Positions 35,204-47,101 are shown, counted from the first letter of the stretch. The stretch: DNA of 64,000 nucleotides from Trichopria drosophilae (GCA_030407085.1 CM059582.1:204079501-204143500), one strand, 5' to 3'. The notes: generated by a model not told the origin, from the letters alone. Numbers and translations are program-made.

Positions 35204-35639
35204 ACGTAAAGCCGGGTCGGGTGAAATCACGAATTGATATCGAGTTTGTGAATTGTGAATTTGTACCTTTTAAAAAAGAACCTTTGAATATCTGGACATG
35301 AGAAGACGCAAAAGCACGAGACTTTCTTCGAACAACCCGAGAAATCCTGAAAGGAGCGAAGAGCAAAATCGAACCTGTGGCAAAAAACGAAAAGGACCAT
35401 CACAAAATGAATCGGTTTTTCCAGCGAAACGGAGGCTGAGGAGCAGCACAACATCGACAGTTCGAAAACCTTCGAAACGAGGACGGCCGAGATGAGAGAA
35501 TTTGACACCTGAAACTTCGTCCATCATAGAAGCGGAGCATTTATCAACCAACGACGAATGCGGCCTACAAGAAGAGAGCTTACACGAAGAAGACGAATGT
35601 CAGGATAACATCGATGACATTGCAGGTAATCTAGTGGGA

Positions 35640-36570
35640 AAAAAGGCGTGAATTCGAACGATACCGTGATTATTTACATCGGGAATTAGTGCGACTCGAG
35701 CGAACAGAACGCGCGATTAATTTAGAACATTCGGTTGTGTCGGAAAGTTCTTTGAATATAAATACGAATGTTGACGAACGTAGCGCCTCGGTAACGCGAA
35801 TTCCGGTAATAGGAGAGGATGAAGTTCGGGAAAATAATATAAATTCACCTTCATTCGATGAAATGTCGCGAGTGTTCGCGAACGCAATGTTAAATGCCTT
35901 CAGAGCAGCGAATTCGAACGATTCAAAGTGGATCGTGAATAGGTTAGCTGCGTGTCCGTTGCCTCGTTTTAACGGAAATCCGAACGATTGGCTCAATTTT
36001 AAAGGAATATATGAATTGACGACCGAACTAGGCGGTTTTACCGATCGCGAAAAAGTGGCGAGAATATACGAAGCCCTTACTGGCAATGCGCGGGACGCGG
36101 TCGCAGACTTAATGTTAGGGGCCAATACCGCGAAGGTTTTGTTCGATCTATTATTGATGCGGTTTGGTAATCCGGATGTTATAATCGAGCAAGTCGCAGC
36201 GAAATTTAGAAAATTACCGAAAATATCAGCTTCCGGCTACGAAATTGTGGCGTTTGCGACCAAAATAAAAGGTGACGTATCTGCCATGCAAGCGATGAAT
36301 CACACGGGATATTTGAATAGCCCGGAGCTTATGAAAGATATAATTCGAAAACTGCCGACCACAGTAACATTCGCGTATGAAAGTTATTTGAATGGGGCTG
36401 ACCCAAACGAACCGAAACTTTTCACGTTATCAAAATTCCTTTACGAACGCGCGATACTCTCCTCTAAAGCGGGTACGAATACTCGATTCGAATCCTTCGA
36501 AAATTCAAATGTATGTCGAGATAGACGCGTTCGATATAATATGCCGCGTTCGAACCATTTTCGGGGTTAG
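35640..36570 (+). pseudogene. BEL/Pao gag (DUF1759-type)
   Basis: Coding sense is open from about 35640 (REFERYRDYLHRELVRLERT) through 35689-36570. The core is the Pao gag motif: LPRFNGNPNDWLNFKGIYEL, then GFTDREKVARIYEALTGNAR and LFDLLLMRFGNPDVII. Upstream, 35298-35495 is a basic, Arg/Lys-rich leader in another frame, and 35496-35630 an acidic stretch, so the gag N-terminus is broken by frameshifts. The frame stops at 36570, just before the zinc knuckles, which lie in a different frame. Gag would build the particle; this copy cannot make a complete protein. Confidence 0.8.
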
Positions 36571-36644
36571 TTTATACTTGTCAACCTGTAAATCCATCGA
36601 CTGATCATCAACAAGATAAATCACTCGCGGAACAAGGTAAATAA

Positions 36645-36902
36645 TGTATATTTTGTTCTCGTGTCGGTCATGAAGTATCCAAATGTGTAAGTTTCGCTAA
36701 ACTCAAAATCGCCGAAAGGTGGAATTGGGCACGGCGGGAAAATCGCTGTTTCGCCTGTCTTGCGAATGGCCTTCGCGTTGATGATTGTAAAGTTCGTTCC
36801 CGTTGTCCGAAACGCGATTGTGTAAAATGTCATCATGAAATGCTTCATATATTCGAAAATCAAAAACCGAGTTGCGTAAAAGTAGCCGTCGCGGAGGGTT
36901 AA
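36645..36902 (+). pseudogene. BEL gag zinc-knuckle region
   Basis: One frame reads CIFCSRVGHEVSKC (a CCHC knuckle), then CFACLANG .. DDCKVRSRC and CVKCHHEMLH, the cysteine-rich series that joins gag and protease in BEL/Pao polyproteins. It ends at a TAA near 36900 and overlaps the protease frame, so at least one frameshift lies on each side. Confidence 0.75.
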
Positions 36903-37752
36903 GAAAAACAGCCTTGTCGAATAAAAAATCGAACACTCGACAATCGATACCACGATATGTCGAATCAAATTGTTCTAACCTGAATGCGCAATTACGACTA
37001 GGAAATCAAATTTTATTAAAAATTATCCCAGTTAGTCTGATAGGTTCTAAATCTCCAATTGATACCTTCGCCTTATTAGATGACGGGTCTATCATATCTT
37101 TAATTAAAACTAGTGTAGCTAGAGCGATTGGAGGTTACGGACCACGAGTATCATTGTCATTGTCAGGTTTCGCTCCGGAATCTAAATTAGAAATCGAAAG
37201 TGAAAGAATAGATTTGCCAATAACAGGTAGTGCGGAAACACATTCTCTTAAAGGAGTACATACCGTTCGAAATCTAACAATACCCACGCAAACTATTACG
37301 AAAGAAATGATCTATAGTTGGCCACATTTACGCGAGACCGGGTTTCTTCCATATGAAAATGCTGTTCCATCGATTTTAATTGGTCAAGATCATGCGAAAT
37401 TTATTTCAAATTTGGAATTCCGTGCAGGAGGAAACGATTTTCCTATAGCATCACGAAAGTTATGAGGTTGAGCTATTCATGAAGGGACGTTGGTAAATAA
37501 ACTCCCTAGATATTCGTATATGATTAATCACAGTGACAACGATAATTTAGAGTCGGGAAACTTACATGAAATAGTGAAAGAGTCGGTTAGGTTAGAATTT
37601 ATCGGCGTAAGTAACCATGACCGCGTAACCCCTCTGGAAATTCGCGCGAATAAATTATTAGAAACAACGACGCGAAAAATAGAAAACTATTGGGAAACGG
37701 GACTATTATGGAGGGATGATAACGTATCATTTCCTGAAAACAAATTTTGCGC
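36872..37752 (+). pseudogene. BEL aspartic protease and start of the RT region
   Basis: One frame with two TGA stops at 37463 and 37472. The protease active-site motif is FALLDDGSIISLI (about 37060-37100), followed by flap and C-terminal strands ending at the conserved IPTQTIT and ILIGQDHAKFI motifs. After the stops comes the start of the RT region (VNKLPRYSYMINHS, ETTTRKIENYWETGLLW). The frame is cut at 37752 by an inserted LINE and resumes in phase at 53027. Confidence 0.8.
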
Positions 37753-38106
37753 AAGAGAAGATATATTTTCAAGAACTGGAGATAGGAATCGCCCCCGTTT
37801 GGATCAAGTACTCATAACTCGACTACGAATAGGACACACTAAACTTACGCATCAACACCTTTTATCCAAATCACCACCACCTTTGTGTTCCAGGTGTAAT
37901 AAACGCATTACCACGAAGGAGATCATCTCAACGTGCAACGAATATACTGAAGAAAGAAGAGTAATTGTAAAGTGCCGAATAATAAATATTAAATCAACAT
38001 TAAATTCTTGCAAAAATCTTCACAAAACTTTACATTTTCTTAAAAAAGTAAAACTTTCCAACCTACTGTAAACAATCTCTGTATTAATAAACTGTAGTCG
38101 CTAATG
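37753..38106 (+). mobile_element. I-like LINE 3' end inserted in BEL pol, first part
   Basis: Open frame ending at 38071 with RPRLDQVLITRLRIGHTKLT, HQHLLSKSPPPLCSRCN and TTKEIISTCNEY. This is the region after RNase H at the end of ORF2 in I/R1-type LINEs. The 3' UTR then runs to GTCGCTAATGG and is cut by the GCCT-flanked block. It resumes at 52974 with GTCGATGCAACTG and a (TAAA)n/poly(A) tail ending at 53016. The element is 5'-truncated. Its target duplication is ATTTTGCGC (37744-37752) and ATTTGGCGC (53017-53025), with one mismatch. Confidence 0.7.
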
Positions 38107-38110
38107 GCCT

Positions 38111-39501
38111 TGTGACGCGTGATTTTTCCGAGGTCACGTATGGAGTTTTAAAGTGCCAATTACTTACTTTTACAGGGCGCCAGCCGTTCTTAAACGGCAA
38201 TACCGAATTCCCAAAGTGCCAAATTGCCCAAGTTAATCGAAATACCCAAACGAACAGCCAAAATGCTCGCGACCAACTCAAACTCGGAGAGACGTGAGGT
38301 CGGGGAAGGAACAGAGTTTAACTTGTAGAAATAAGCTGAACACGATGATTATAAACGGAAATCTTTAATTAATATAAGAATCGGTTACAATGCGGTACCG
38401 TCGACGCAGGTACCGAAGTTATGCAAAAAATAGTAAAACGTGAATGTGATTATATGAACCGTAACAAAATCTAATATAGAAGAAAGCGAACATGTAAGAC
38501 GCGGCGTAATATCTTATATTTGCGGATGAGTGCCACACAAAGTACTCACAATAGATTCTTCGTCTCGAGAGCCATGACGATGAGGGACGAGGAATAGGCT
38601 CCAGTCCTGGCGACGTCGCAGATCCAGGGACCGCCACTCACTCATTCACACGCACACACACGAACGAGAATCCGGGCGCACGAGGCGAGCTTCCCGGAAC
38701 CGAGGTTTAATCGCGGCGAAACACTGACCGCTCGTAACCCAAAATCCCAAAAACCCGAAGTTCAGCGGTATCGCCTGTCTCGTCGCACTTACGCGATGAT
38801 ACGGAACGACTTCGTACCCACCGGGATACGCGACCGAAAATCCCAAAGACGAATTTCCTAAAAATTACCGAATTCTATAGTGCACGGTGTATTACGGCCT
38901 AGCACCGAAACGAGAATTGCCGGTCCTGCCGCAGAATCGAAGTCGTTGTCGGCGATGAAGAAGAGGAGGTAGAAGCAAGAGGCGTTGGCGAAACGGCGTC
39001 GGCGACGGCGGCGGTGAGGCCGGTTAGCCGTGGCAATCGTCGACGAAACTTGCGGCGAAGTAACTTGATCGGCGTCGTCCAATCGGATTTCATCCTTTTC
39101 TCTCGTCCGGACGGACGAGACTAAGCGACAACGAGACTGTTAACTTGTCGAGATGTTAGCGTTTCCAAGACGGCGAACACGGGACCGATGGTTGTAGATA
39201 CCGAGACTCCATTGCAGTTGAAAGTCGTCGAGATGTTAAAACATGACGGTGCCCTAACCATGGTGTAAAGAATACAAGGTGAAGTACTCAGGAGTTGCGC
39301 GGTAGCAGCCAATCGCTGCAAGGGCAGGAATCCGGAAAACAAATGTGCTTGAGTTGTTTGTGTGAGTGCATGATGTTTGCTAGTGTGTCTCTGTGTGACT
39401 GTTGCATGCATACGTTATAACCTCTTACCAAAACAAACCATTCATATGTCATTACTTTTATGTTTACACATTACATGTAAACATATTTTTGCGTTTACGA
39501 T
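38111..39501. other. GC-rich unassigned segment upstream of the P-type gene
   Basis: Non-coding by appearance, with GGC/GGT triplet-rich sequence at 38930-39080. A 29-bp word at 39258-39286 (CCATGGTGTAAAG..GAAGTA) recurs inverted and identical at 52659-52687. It could include the P element 5' end or an LTR. No TATA or terminal repeat could be fixed. Confidence 0.35.
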
Positions 39502-39801
39502 ATGCCACTATGTGCGGTTCGGCATTGCAAACGGCGTTCGACGGGCCAGAAAGAGAATAATATAAAACTATATCTCTTTCCCCACGACCGTGAACTCAAA
39601 ATCAAGTGGCTCGAGGCATGTGGTCGACAGGCTGGAGAAATAAAAATTAGCACTGGTAAGTTATTATTTATTTATTTACTTATTTATTTATTTATATCAA
39701 TGCGCAACAAGCCCATTGAATAATAGCAAAGATATGTATTATAGTTTTCTTATATTATATTATATTTTTCGTCATTTCTAGGAGGAATTGTAGAATTTAG
39801 T

Positions 39802-40011
39802 CATATTGACGGCTTCTGGAAATATAATTGTATCTCAAAAATATTTCCGAGTGTTTGTGATACGATGAATATTTCAGTATTATTGTATTTCATCGATATA
39901 CAATCATCCTGAAACCTCGACGAAATAGTGCCATATTGAAATATTCGTTGAATTAGAATTATTCGTAAACATTTTTGAAATACAATTATATCCCTACGGG
40001 ATGTCAATATG
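39802..40011. mobile_element. 210-bp inverted-repeat element in P-gene intron 1
   Basis: Ends CATATTGACG and ..GTCAATATG with about 45 bp of imperfect inverted arms (AATATAATTGTATCTCAAAAAT against ATTTTTGAAATACAATTATAT) and a second internal palindrome built on CGAATATTTCA. No coding capacity. Confidence 0.65.
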
Positions 40012-40867
40012 TTAATATACGCATCCATAAATATATGAAATTAAAAATATATATAGGACACATTAAAAAAAGTGTGAAATGAAACACATAGTGAAAAATG
40101 TAATTATAATTTATCAGCATAAAACAATTACTTTTATTAAACGACTTAAGCCGATTCAAGCCATTTTTTCAAAGATTGTCATTTCATATTAATTACCACC
40201 TGAACTATAATACTACCTTCAAACTGATCATTTAAGAACTTTTGTAAGTTTTTAATTAGAATTTCAAACTATGCGATGGCAAATGTTGCCAAGTGAATTG
40301 CAGCACTGCTCCTGTTGCTTTTTGAAACTATAACGATTTGTGTCGGATACATCTTTTAAAACGTCTTCTTTGGGTACAATAAGTTTACCTGTAGTATAAT
40401 TTTCTGGATTTAAAAACCGTGTGCCACGGATAAGTGAAAAAATATTTAAAAAAATGAAAAGAAATAAAGAGAAGAGGTTATGGTTAAAGTAAGGAAATGA
40501 AATTTCGCGTAAAATCAATTAATTTTAAATAAAAATTATAAATAATTGGAAAATATTTGTGACACATCTTATATAATTTACTACTAGTACTTAAAAATGA
40601 AACAATTATTTTATAAATACAATTTTAGTTGATCTTCTGAAAAACGGCTTAACTCTGTTTATGCTTCGTTGCCTTTAAAATTAATAATAATAAACAAATC
40701 TCTACTCTTACTGAAAATGTGTTGACTGATAATAAACCTACGTAATAGAAAAGAAAATGCAGATAGTAATGGGTTGAATTACAACCCAAAATCTTTTATG
40801 GATGATGAATCTGTGGTTGAAAGAACGTTTTAAACATAGAATCTTGTTTCGATAGAAAAACTGACAG

Positions 40868-41103
40868 CGAATGAATATTTTAAACCTAAAATCTTTCATC
40901 AGTGGTAAATTTTTGGTCTACGGAAGACTAGTGTCTGGATGTATAAGCATGATATTTTTTTTTACCATCAGTATATGATTTCAGGTATTACATCTTTTTT
41001 CGGTGAGTTTTGCTACCGGTATACGATTTCATGTTTAAAACCTTCCGTAGACCAAAAATTTACCACTGATGGAAGATTTTAGGTTTAAAATATTCATTAC
41101 AGC
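40868..41103. mobile_element. 236-bp hairpin element in P-gene intron 1
   Basis: Arms of about 58 bp are nearly perfect inverted copies: GAATGAATATTTTAAACC..CTACGGAAG at 40870-40928 and its complement at 41042-41100, around a loop of about 113 bp. Half-related sequence (GAAAGAACGTTTTAAACATAGAATC) precedes it at about 40815. Confidence 0.7.
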
Positions 41104-41173
41104 AAGATTCCACTGGAAATGAACTGTATCCAAATGAAAATGTTTATATATTCTTTATCTATTTTATTAGTAC

Positions 41174-41612
41174 GGGAACGAGATGGTTAAGTGGTTAGCA
41201 TGCTCGCCTCGTAAGCTGAACGTTCCTTAGGTCGTAAGTTCGAATCCCCGTCCGGCAACTTTTTCTGATTATTTCCAGTGCGGATAATTCAGGAAACCTT
41301 GCTGGGCGAAGGTACGAATTTGGACTGCTACCGACATCAGTCGGTAGTTATCGACACCGTGAATGGTTTTTCCGTGGTCGACGCTTCGTCAATATTGTCT
41401 TGAATGAAAATAAGACAATGTTTGCGATGCGCCTGCTACGGCACAGGCCGCCAACTAACTGTTGACGGTGTCGATTATGTGTAGTATTTGTGATTGTTTA
41501 CTTGTTTGTATCATCCTGTGTGGGATGATGACTAGGCCTTGCCCGATTAGCCATAGATGGCATAAAGTTGGCAAGTAAATCTGACCAATGTATGTATGTA
41601 TGTATGATGTAT
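41174..41612 (+). mobile_element. tRNA-derived SINE with a GTAT tail
   Basis: The head carries a consensus A box TGGTTAAGTGG (41184-41194) and B box GTTCGAATC (41238-41246) in tRNA-like order. A body of about 330 bp follows and ends GGCAAGTAAATCTGACCAAT with a (GTAT)n tail. Transcribed by pol III and presumably moved by a LINE with a matching 3' end. It sits in P-gene intron 1 in sense orientation. Flanking duplications are not clear. Confidence 0.75.
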
Positions 41613-42089
41613 GTGGTACTCTAAGGTTAGAAATCAATAATTTTGAAGCTTTCTTTACATAATTTTCAAACTTCCATAAGAATATGAAAGCATTAGAACT
41701 TTGAGACATGTATGCTTTTCAATCATTTTTGTATGAAGAGAAGCGATTAAGAATATGGATAATTTCATAAATTCTAAATATTTCTTTACTGGCCCATTGT
41801 AGACCAGGCTTACCACTCTTACATTGATGCTCATTTTTAATATTTCAATATTTGTTTTCGTCATTTATTTCATCGGTAACCGGGTTTGATACTTAGCAGG
41901 GTGATGCATTTTTGACCGAACCATCGTAAAGAACAAAATTCATTGAAAACCATATTAAATCAAAAAATTCCAATTAAATCAGTACATTTCATTCCAAAGT
42001 AACAATAGTGCTAGTAGCTAATGAACAAAAGTATTGTTTTCATGTAGACTGTTTCATAATCTGAACAATTATTAATTTATATATTTCAG
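41613..42089. other. Rest of P-gene intron 1
   Basis: AT-rich intronic sequence without recognised elements. Confidence 0.4.
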
Positions 42090-42729
42090 CTGCAGTATGC
42101 GAAATGCATTTCACACCTGAATGCATTGAAGAAGCCTACGAAACCTAAGAACAAAAATGAGAAAAGTAGAATAATAAGGAGGTTGAAAAAAGATGCTGTG
42201 CCTTCATTGAACTTAGATCTCCAACCACCATCGGTCAAAAGGATGCACTCATTTGATTCCCTCGAAAAACCACAAGTTTCTCGTAGAAAGTCATGGTAAG
42301 GGTTTTACGCATTATGTCATAACTTTTACTGAATTGCTGCCTTCTTTTAAAAAAATTTTCTTCTATCATTCTGTCTCAGCTCTCTTCTCAGCTATCATTC
42401 TGTAAAACACCAGACTGAACAGAAGATGTAATAGTTAAAGCCGTAATAAACTTTTTTTTTATGAATCCATTTTAACTCATTCATGCATGAAATTATGTTC
42501 GATTTCCTTTGGGGTAAAATAATCTGAACATGGAACATACTTGTTTTTAACGGACAAATTTTTTCTAAATTTAATACCACCTCAAAGTAAGAGTAACATT
42601 TTAAAGGTTTCATCCATTAATGGGAGGTACCTTCAAAATCAGCTCATGGTATACACTGTAACGTGGCAACACGTTACAGCTGTAGATCTGCGCGAGAATC
42701 AATCCGAAGGGGGTGCTGCAGTGCCTATA

Positions 42730-43210
42730 TTGGGGGGACTGTCGATCGTGGCGCTAATCTTTTCTTGGCACTGTTGCTCGCGGGGGTCATATCAAGGGGT
42801 AAATGGGGGGGGCTGCTGTAGTGGCGCTGGTTTTTTGGATATTGCTCCAAACCACGGGTTGGTGTAGTTCCATCATAGGGGGGACTGTCGTTCGTGGCGC
42901 TAATTTTTGTAAGGGACTGCACTGACCCGTGGCAAGGGATCACCGTTCCGTACCGAGACGGAGTTTGTCTTGCCGGGAGGCTTTATCTGGGGAACGATAA
43001 CGATCACTATAAGGGGGGGACTGCTGTTCGAAGCGCTAATTTTACAGTGACGTTTCGTATGGTTTTTTTAGTTTTGGTTTTGTGATTTTGAGCAATGGCG
43101 GCCGGAGTGCCGTAGAAATTATAGACTTTGTCTTGCCGGGAGGCTTTATCCGGGGAATAAGGATATTCTTTGATATAAAGGGGGGACTGCTGTGAAGGCG
43201 CTAATTTTTT
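42730..43210 (+). repeat. Dispersed copies of a GGGGGACTGCTGT..GGCGCTAATTTT unit
   Basis: Five variants of a 30-bp unit occur near 42733, 42806, 42880, 43013 and 43184, separated by 70-170 bp. TTTGTCTTGCCGGGAGGCTTTATC is present twice (42964 and 43130), flanked by these units. Non-coding, inside P-gene intron 2. No family recognised. Confidence 0.55.
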
Positions 43211-43264
43211 AGATATCCTACATCGCGTTGTGAATTTTGAGATTCCGGAGGTCGCAAAAAGTAA

Positions 43265-43530
43265 ATTAAATTAAGTAAAATTAAGCTAAATTAAGTTAGG
43301 GTAATTTAGAGTACGTTAAATTAAGTTACATTAAGTTAGGATAATTTAGAGTACGTTAAATTAAGTTACATTAAGTTAGGATAAATTAGAGTAAGTTAAA
43401 TTAAGTTACAGGAAGTTAGGATAAATTAGAGTAAGTTAAATTAAGTTAAATTAAGTTATGGTAAGTTAAAGTAAGTTAAATTAGGTTAAAGTAAGTAAAA
43501 GTAAGTTCAATTAAGTAAACATCTTTTAGG
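43265..43530 (+). repeat. TTAAGTTA-type minisatellite
   Basis: About 260 bp built of TAAGTTAAATTAAGTTA and TTAGGATAAATTAGAGTA words, with a repeat unit near 40-50 bp in the middle and shorter periodicity at the ends. Confidence 0.8.
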
Positions 43531-43960
43531 AAAATGGGGAGGGGGGGGAGATTACATCATACATCGTATAGGTTCGTCTTGGTTTTCATCCGAAACTGAA
43601 AACGAAATTTTATCGCTTAAATTCTTTTCTTTTGCATAGTTTAAGATTTTTGGATATCGTGTAGTAGCGGGTTTGAGTCATTATGAAAATTAGTATGCAT
43701 ACTTGTGCATTTTTCACATCATTTTAGAATATTAATTTCGTTAGAAGGTTCTCGGTATTTTGGTGATTTCGTAAACAGATTATATTTTACATCGCGGATA
43801 ATATTATATCGTTTATTGTGTTGAAATTCTCGTTAATATTTGAACATAAAGAGCCCGATTAGGAAGGATCTCGTCGCTATGTTATGATGGTTACGGGATA
43901 AACAAGGGCATCTGTTGTTTTGATAGAGGTATCGAGACAATGGATGTTTACGGCTTACCG

Positions 43961-43990
43961 CTTCTGGAAGTCTCTAGAAGGTTCCAGACC
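43961..43990. promoter_or_regulatory. Heat-shock-element-like array
   Basis: Six adjacent 5-bp modules read cTTCt gGAAg tCTCt aGAAg gTTCc aGAcc. Four match the alternating nGAAn/nTTCn pattern bound by heat-shock factor and two differ by one base. It lies upstream of a GC-rich segment that could be an LTR or promoter. Function is inferred only. Confidence 0.35.
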
Positions 43991-44554
43991 GCGTGAGGGG
44001 AATCGAGAGAAAAGGGGAAGAGACACCGCGGGGAAAGCCGCGGTAGTCACTCGGTACCGCGGGAGCTAATCAGCGCGCTCCGTCTCTGGCGCCGGCGGGC
44101 GGCGAGGATCGCGTTCCGGCACGGCGGCGACGAGCCCCGGGCCATTCTCGTGCGGTCTGCAGCAGCGGCAGGATCTCTGGGCCTTGGCAGGTGGGCATCG
44201 GAAGGTACAGGTACGACGAATTTCGGAAGGCTTCGCGTTCTTTTTTTTTCGATAACAGCCTTCCGGAATTCGTATATAGTTCTCGCTCGCGTGGTCGGCT
44301 GAGGTGCTCCTTAAAATGGTTCCGGGTTCGTAATACAACGTGATCGCGACGTAATAAATAGTTTTTTTTTGTAATTCGTAGCTTCTTCGTAAATTGAATA
44401 GCATCATTGTTCTTTCGCGAGTGTAACATTCTGTGGACGAAGTGCGGGTATCGTCATCAAATGAATCGATAAATATTAATGAAAGATTCGGGTTTTTGGA
44501 CTTTTCTCGTGGTAGAGGTTCTTTGTCGAACAAAATACGCCTTAATCACTTTAA

Positions 44555-45095
44555 AGATAACATTGCTACCGTCCGTGACTTATTACAGCAAACTAAAATT
44601 GTTAATTAATCAAATTGAATTTAACTGCTCTCGTCTTTGATAATCCTTCAAGGAGATTAATAAATAATTTAAATAAAAGTAACATTGCTATCGCCTTTGA
44701 TTCGCTCAGAGGGAATAATGTTACTTAACTAAATATAAATTTAACGGTTCACGTCCTTGAAACTTATTCAAGGAAAATAATAAATAATTTAAACAAAAGT
44801 AACATTGCTATCGCCTTTGATTCGCTCAGAGGGAATAATGTTACTTAATTAAATATAAACTTAATGGTTTACGGCCTTGAACTTTCTTCAAGGAGAATAA
44901 TAAATAATTTAAACAAAAGTAATATTGCTATCGCCTTTGATTCGCTCAGAGGGAATAATGTTACTTAATTAAAAAGACACTTAATGGTTTGCGACCTTGC
45001 GACGTCTTCAAGGAGATTAATAAACAATATCAACAAAAGTAATGTTGCTATCGCCTTTGATTCGCTCAGAGGGAATAATGTTACTTAATTAAAAG
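44555..45095 (+). repeat. 120-bp tandem repeat, about 4.5 units
   Basis: The word TTGCTATCGCCTTTGATTCG recurs at 120-bp steps (near 44686, 44806, 44926, 45046), with a degenerate first unit at about 44562. Each unit contains a hairpin formed by GTAACATT and AATGTTAC around GCTATCGCC..CAGAGGG. Sits in P-gene intron 2. Confidence 0.85.
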
Positions 45096-45420
45096 GATTA
45101 AGCTAAATAATAACATTTCGGAAGGTGGCGCTGAATTTGTGAGACAAAGGATCACCCACGGCTAAGTGTTTATGTGCGGGCGAGCGCGGTTTCCGCGGAG
45201 GCATGTCCAAGCAGCGCGTTCGAAAATCTAATCGAGATGGCCCGAGACGTACATAAAAGGACAGACGGGGAGCGTCGGGTCGACTAGTCGGTACCGAGAG
45301 GACGCGTTACGTCTCTTCCGCGGTTGTTCCGGTATAATAGGATCGGGTAGGAATCTGGGTTACCGACACCCGTGAGGGTGCACCGAACTATTGAAAATTA
45401 TTTTCTTATGTTTGGGTTAT

Positions 45421-45780
45421 CGGCCATGGTGGCTAAGAACACCCATGGTAGAGGTGTGGCGCGCTTTTTGTACCTTTTATTTCGGCGGCTCTCGGCCCCT
45501 ACGGGGCAACCCAAAATTTTGTCGTTTCATCGTCTCCTTTTCGTCTGCCAGTTTCGGTTACGTCGCACATTTACCCGTATGTGATAACTGTGGTTACGGG
45601 CGTCTCCTTGGTGCAAACGCGTAAAACTCGTGAATCTTATTTCTTTTTCATAAAGGTATTCTCGGCCAGTATTTGGCGTGTGCTACGGGCACCCGCTGTG
45701 GAGGTGCGTCCCGTGGTTTTTTTTTGTATTCTTTTGATTCGAAGGCTCTCGGCCCTTAAGGGGCAACCCACATTTTGCTT
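45421..45780 (+). repeat. Two diverged direct repeats about 240 bp apart
   Basis: Each unit has the order: CACCC-TG-AGAGGTG, a T-rich stretch, then GGCTCTCGGCCC, then GGGGCAACCCA. Copies at about 45440-45515 and 45685-45770. The GC-rich segment upstream (45240-45370) contains ACATAAAAGG, which could be a TATA-like box. Possibly the leader of a retroelement, but no coding region follows. Confidence 0.5.
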
Positions 45781-45984
45781 AATGCTTCGTCAGAATAGGG
45801 CGCGTTTTCTAGGGTTAATATCGCTCCGCAGTATTCAAGATATCCGTAGGGTTTATGGGTGGTTCAGTTCCGTTTGTTTTTTTTTGCGCGTTATTACCGT
45901 GGAATCGTGGGGTTTTGAATATTGAGTTTAGCGGGACGGTGGACCAGTTGTCTCTTGGCAGGGTTTTCGCGGGGCACCGCGTAT

Positions 45985-46215
45985 AAAGTCCCGCTCGAGT
46001 CCGTCACGAGGCAGTGCGTCTGGGAAGTCCTCGCTGAGTTCGTCGACGGGCAAGGCCTCTTAGAAAGTCCCGGGGAGGTCGTCCCCGGGCACCGTATTTG
46101 CGAAAAGTCCTTGTCGTGTTCGTCGCCAGGCGCCGCGTCCGAAAAGTCCTGGTTGAGTCCGTCGCAAGGCACCGCGATTAGGAAGTCCCGGCCGTACCCC
46201 TGCCGAGGGACAACG
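45985..46215 (+). repeat. 39-40 bp minisatellite, six units
   Basis: Six diverged units each start AAGTCC and contain GAGT(C/T)CGTCG and GGCACCGCG. Open frames across it on both strands (up to 145 codons) are not multiples of the unit and show no protein family. Confidence 0.75.
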
Positions 46216-46639
46216 TCTGGGACCTCGATTTACGTAGTCGTCGTTTTGAACCCCGTCCTCGTTGGCCGTGACCGCTATCTTATATCGCCGAGTTTGGGTT
46301 TCGGTTTTTACTGCGCACGAATACCGCCCTCTCCCGTGCCGAGTGGATCTCGGGGCTGAGCATAGCGGGCACACCATCGCCTTGCGGCGCGCCTATAAAT
46401 TCGGCATGCTTCGGCATGCCTGGCGCCCTTAATAACATCGTGCGCGTCGTAAGGTCTTGTGACCCCCGGGATGTGGTTGGTTGAGGTTTTATTGGTGGGC
46501 GTTGCGGTTGCGGGCGGTTGCGAGCGACGACGACGGTTTGGGCATTTTCTGGGTAGGTTCGGATTTAGTTGGTTTCGAAATTTTGGGGTTCGGTTTTTTG
46601 GGGGGTCACAACACCTTTCAAAAATTATAAAAATATTTT

Positions 46640-47101
46640 CTGCAGTAATTTGTCACGTTGAACTTAGTCGTGCTACAATAAAAAAAAAAAATAAAAAATA
46701 TTTTGACAAAAAAAATTGAATTTTTTAAAATCCATTCGTAATTATTTACAAAATGTGTTTCTATGTTCACTATAATTTTTTTTTGTTTTTACATTAATTA
46801 AAAAAATGTAGAAGCATTTTTTCGAAGAAACAAATTTTTATTTTGCGTTAAAATGTATGGGTGAAAAAAAGTATTTCTACAATAATTTGTAACGTGTTAA
46901 TGAGTGCTGTTAAAACAGAAAATGTGAAAATTTATTTTGATCCTTGAAAAAATTGTTTTGTTCCCCACAAAAATTTTTGTTCGATAAAAAAGTGGAATTT
47001 TGTATAATCCATAAGTAATTATTTAGAAAAAATGTTATAATGTTGAGCTTAATTTTTTGGAATTTTCAAATTTGAAAAATGTAGTAGCATTATTATTAAT
47101 A
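46640..47101. repeat. AT-rich diverged direct repeat
   Basis: Two loosely similar segments of about 230 bp share TTTCTGCAGTAATTTGTCACGT / TTTCTACAATAATTTGTAACGT and CCATTCGTAATTATTTA / CCATAAGTAATTATTTAG. Confidence 0.5.

Noticed and set aside
41174..41250. Functional tRNA gene
   Set aside because: Pol III boxes are good, but the sequence between them does not fold as a cloverleaf and a SINE body follows.
44066..44533. 155-codon minus-strand frame
   Set aside because: GC-rich sequence with overlapping frames and no recognisable domain.
45894..46377. Cys/Pro-rich repetitive protein
   Set aside because: Frames on both strands run through a 40-bp minisatellite that is not a multiple of three, and the protein pattern changes with each unit.
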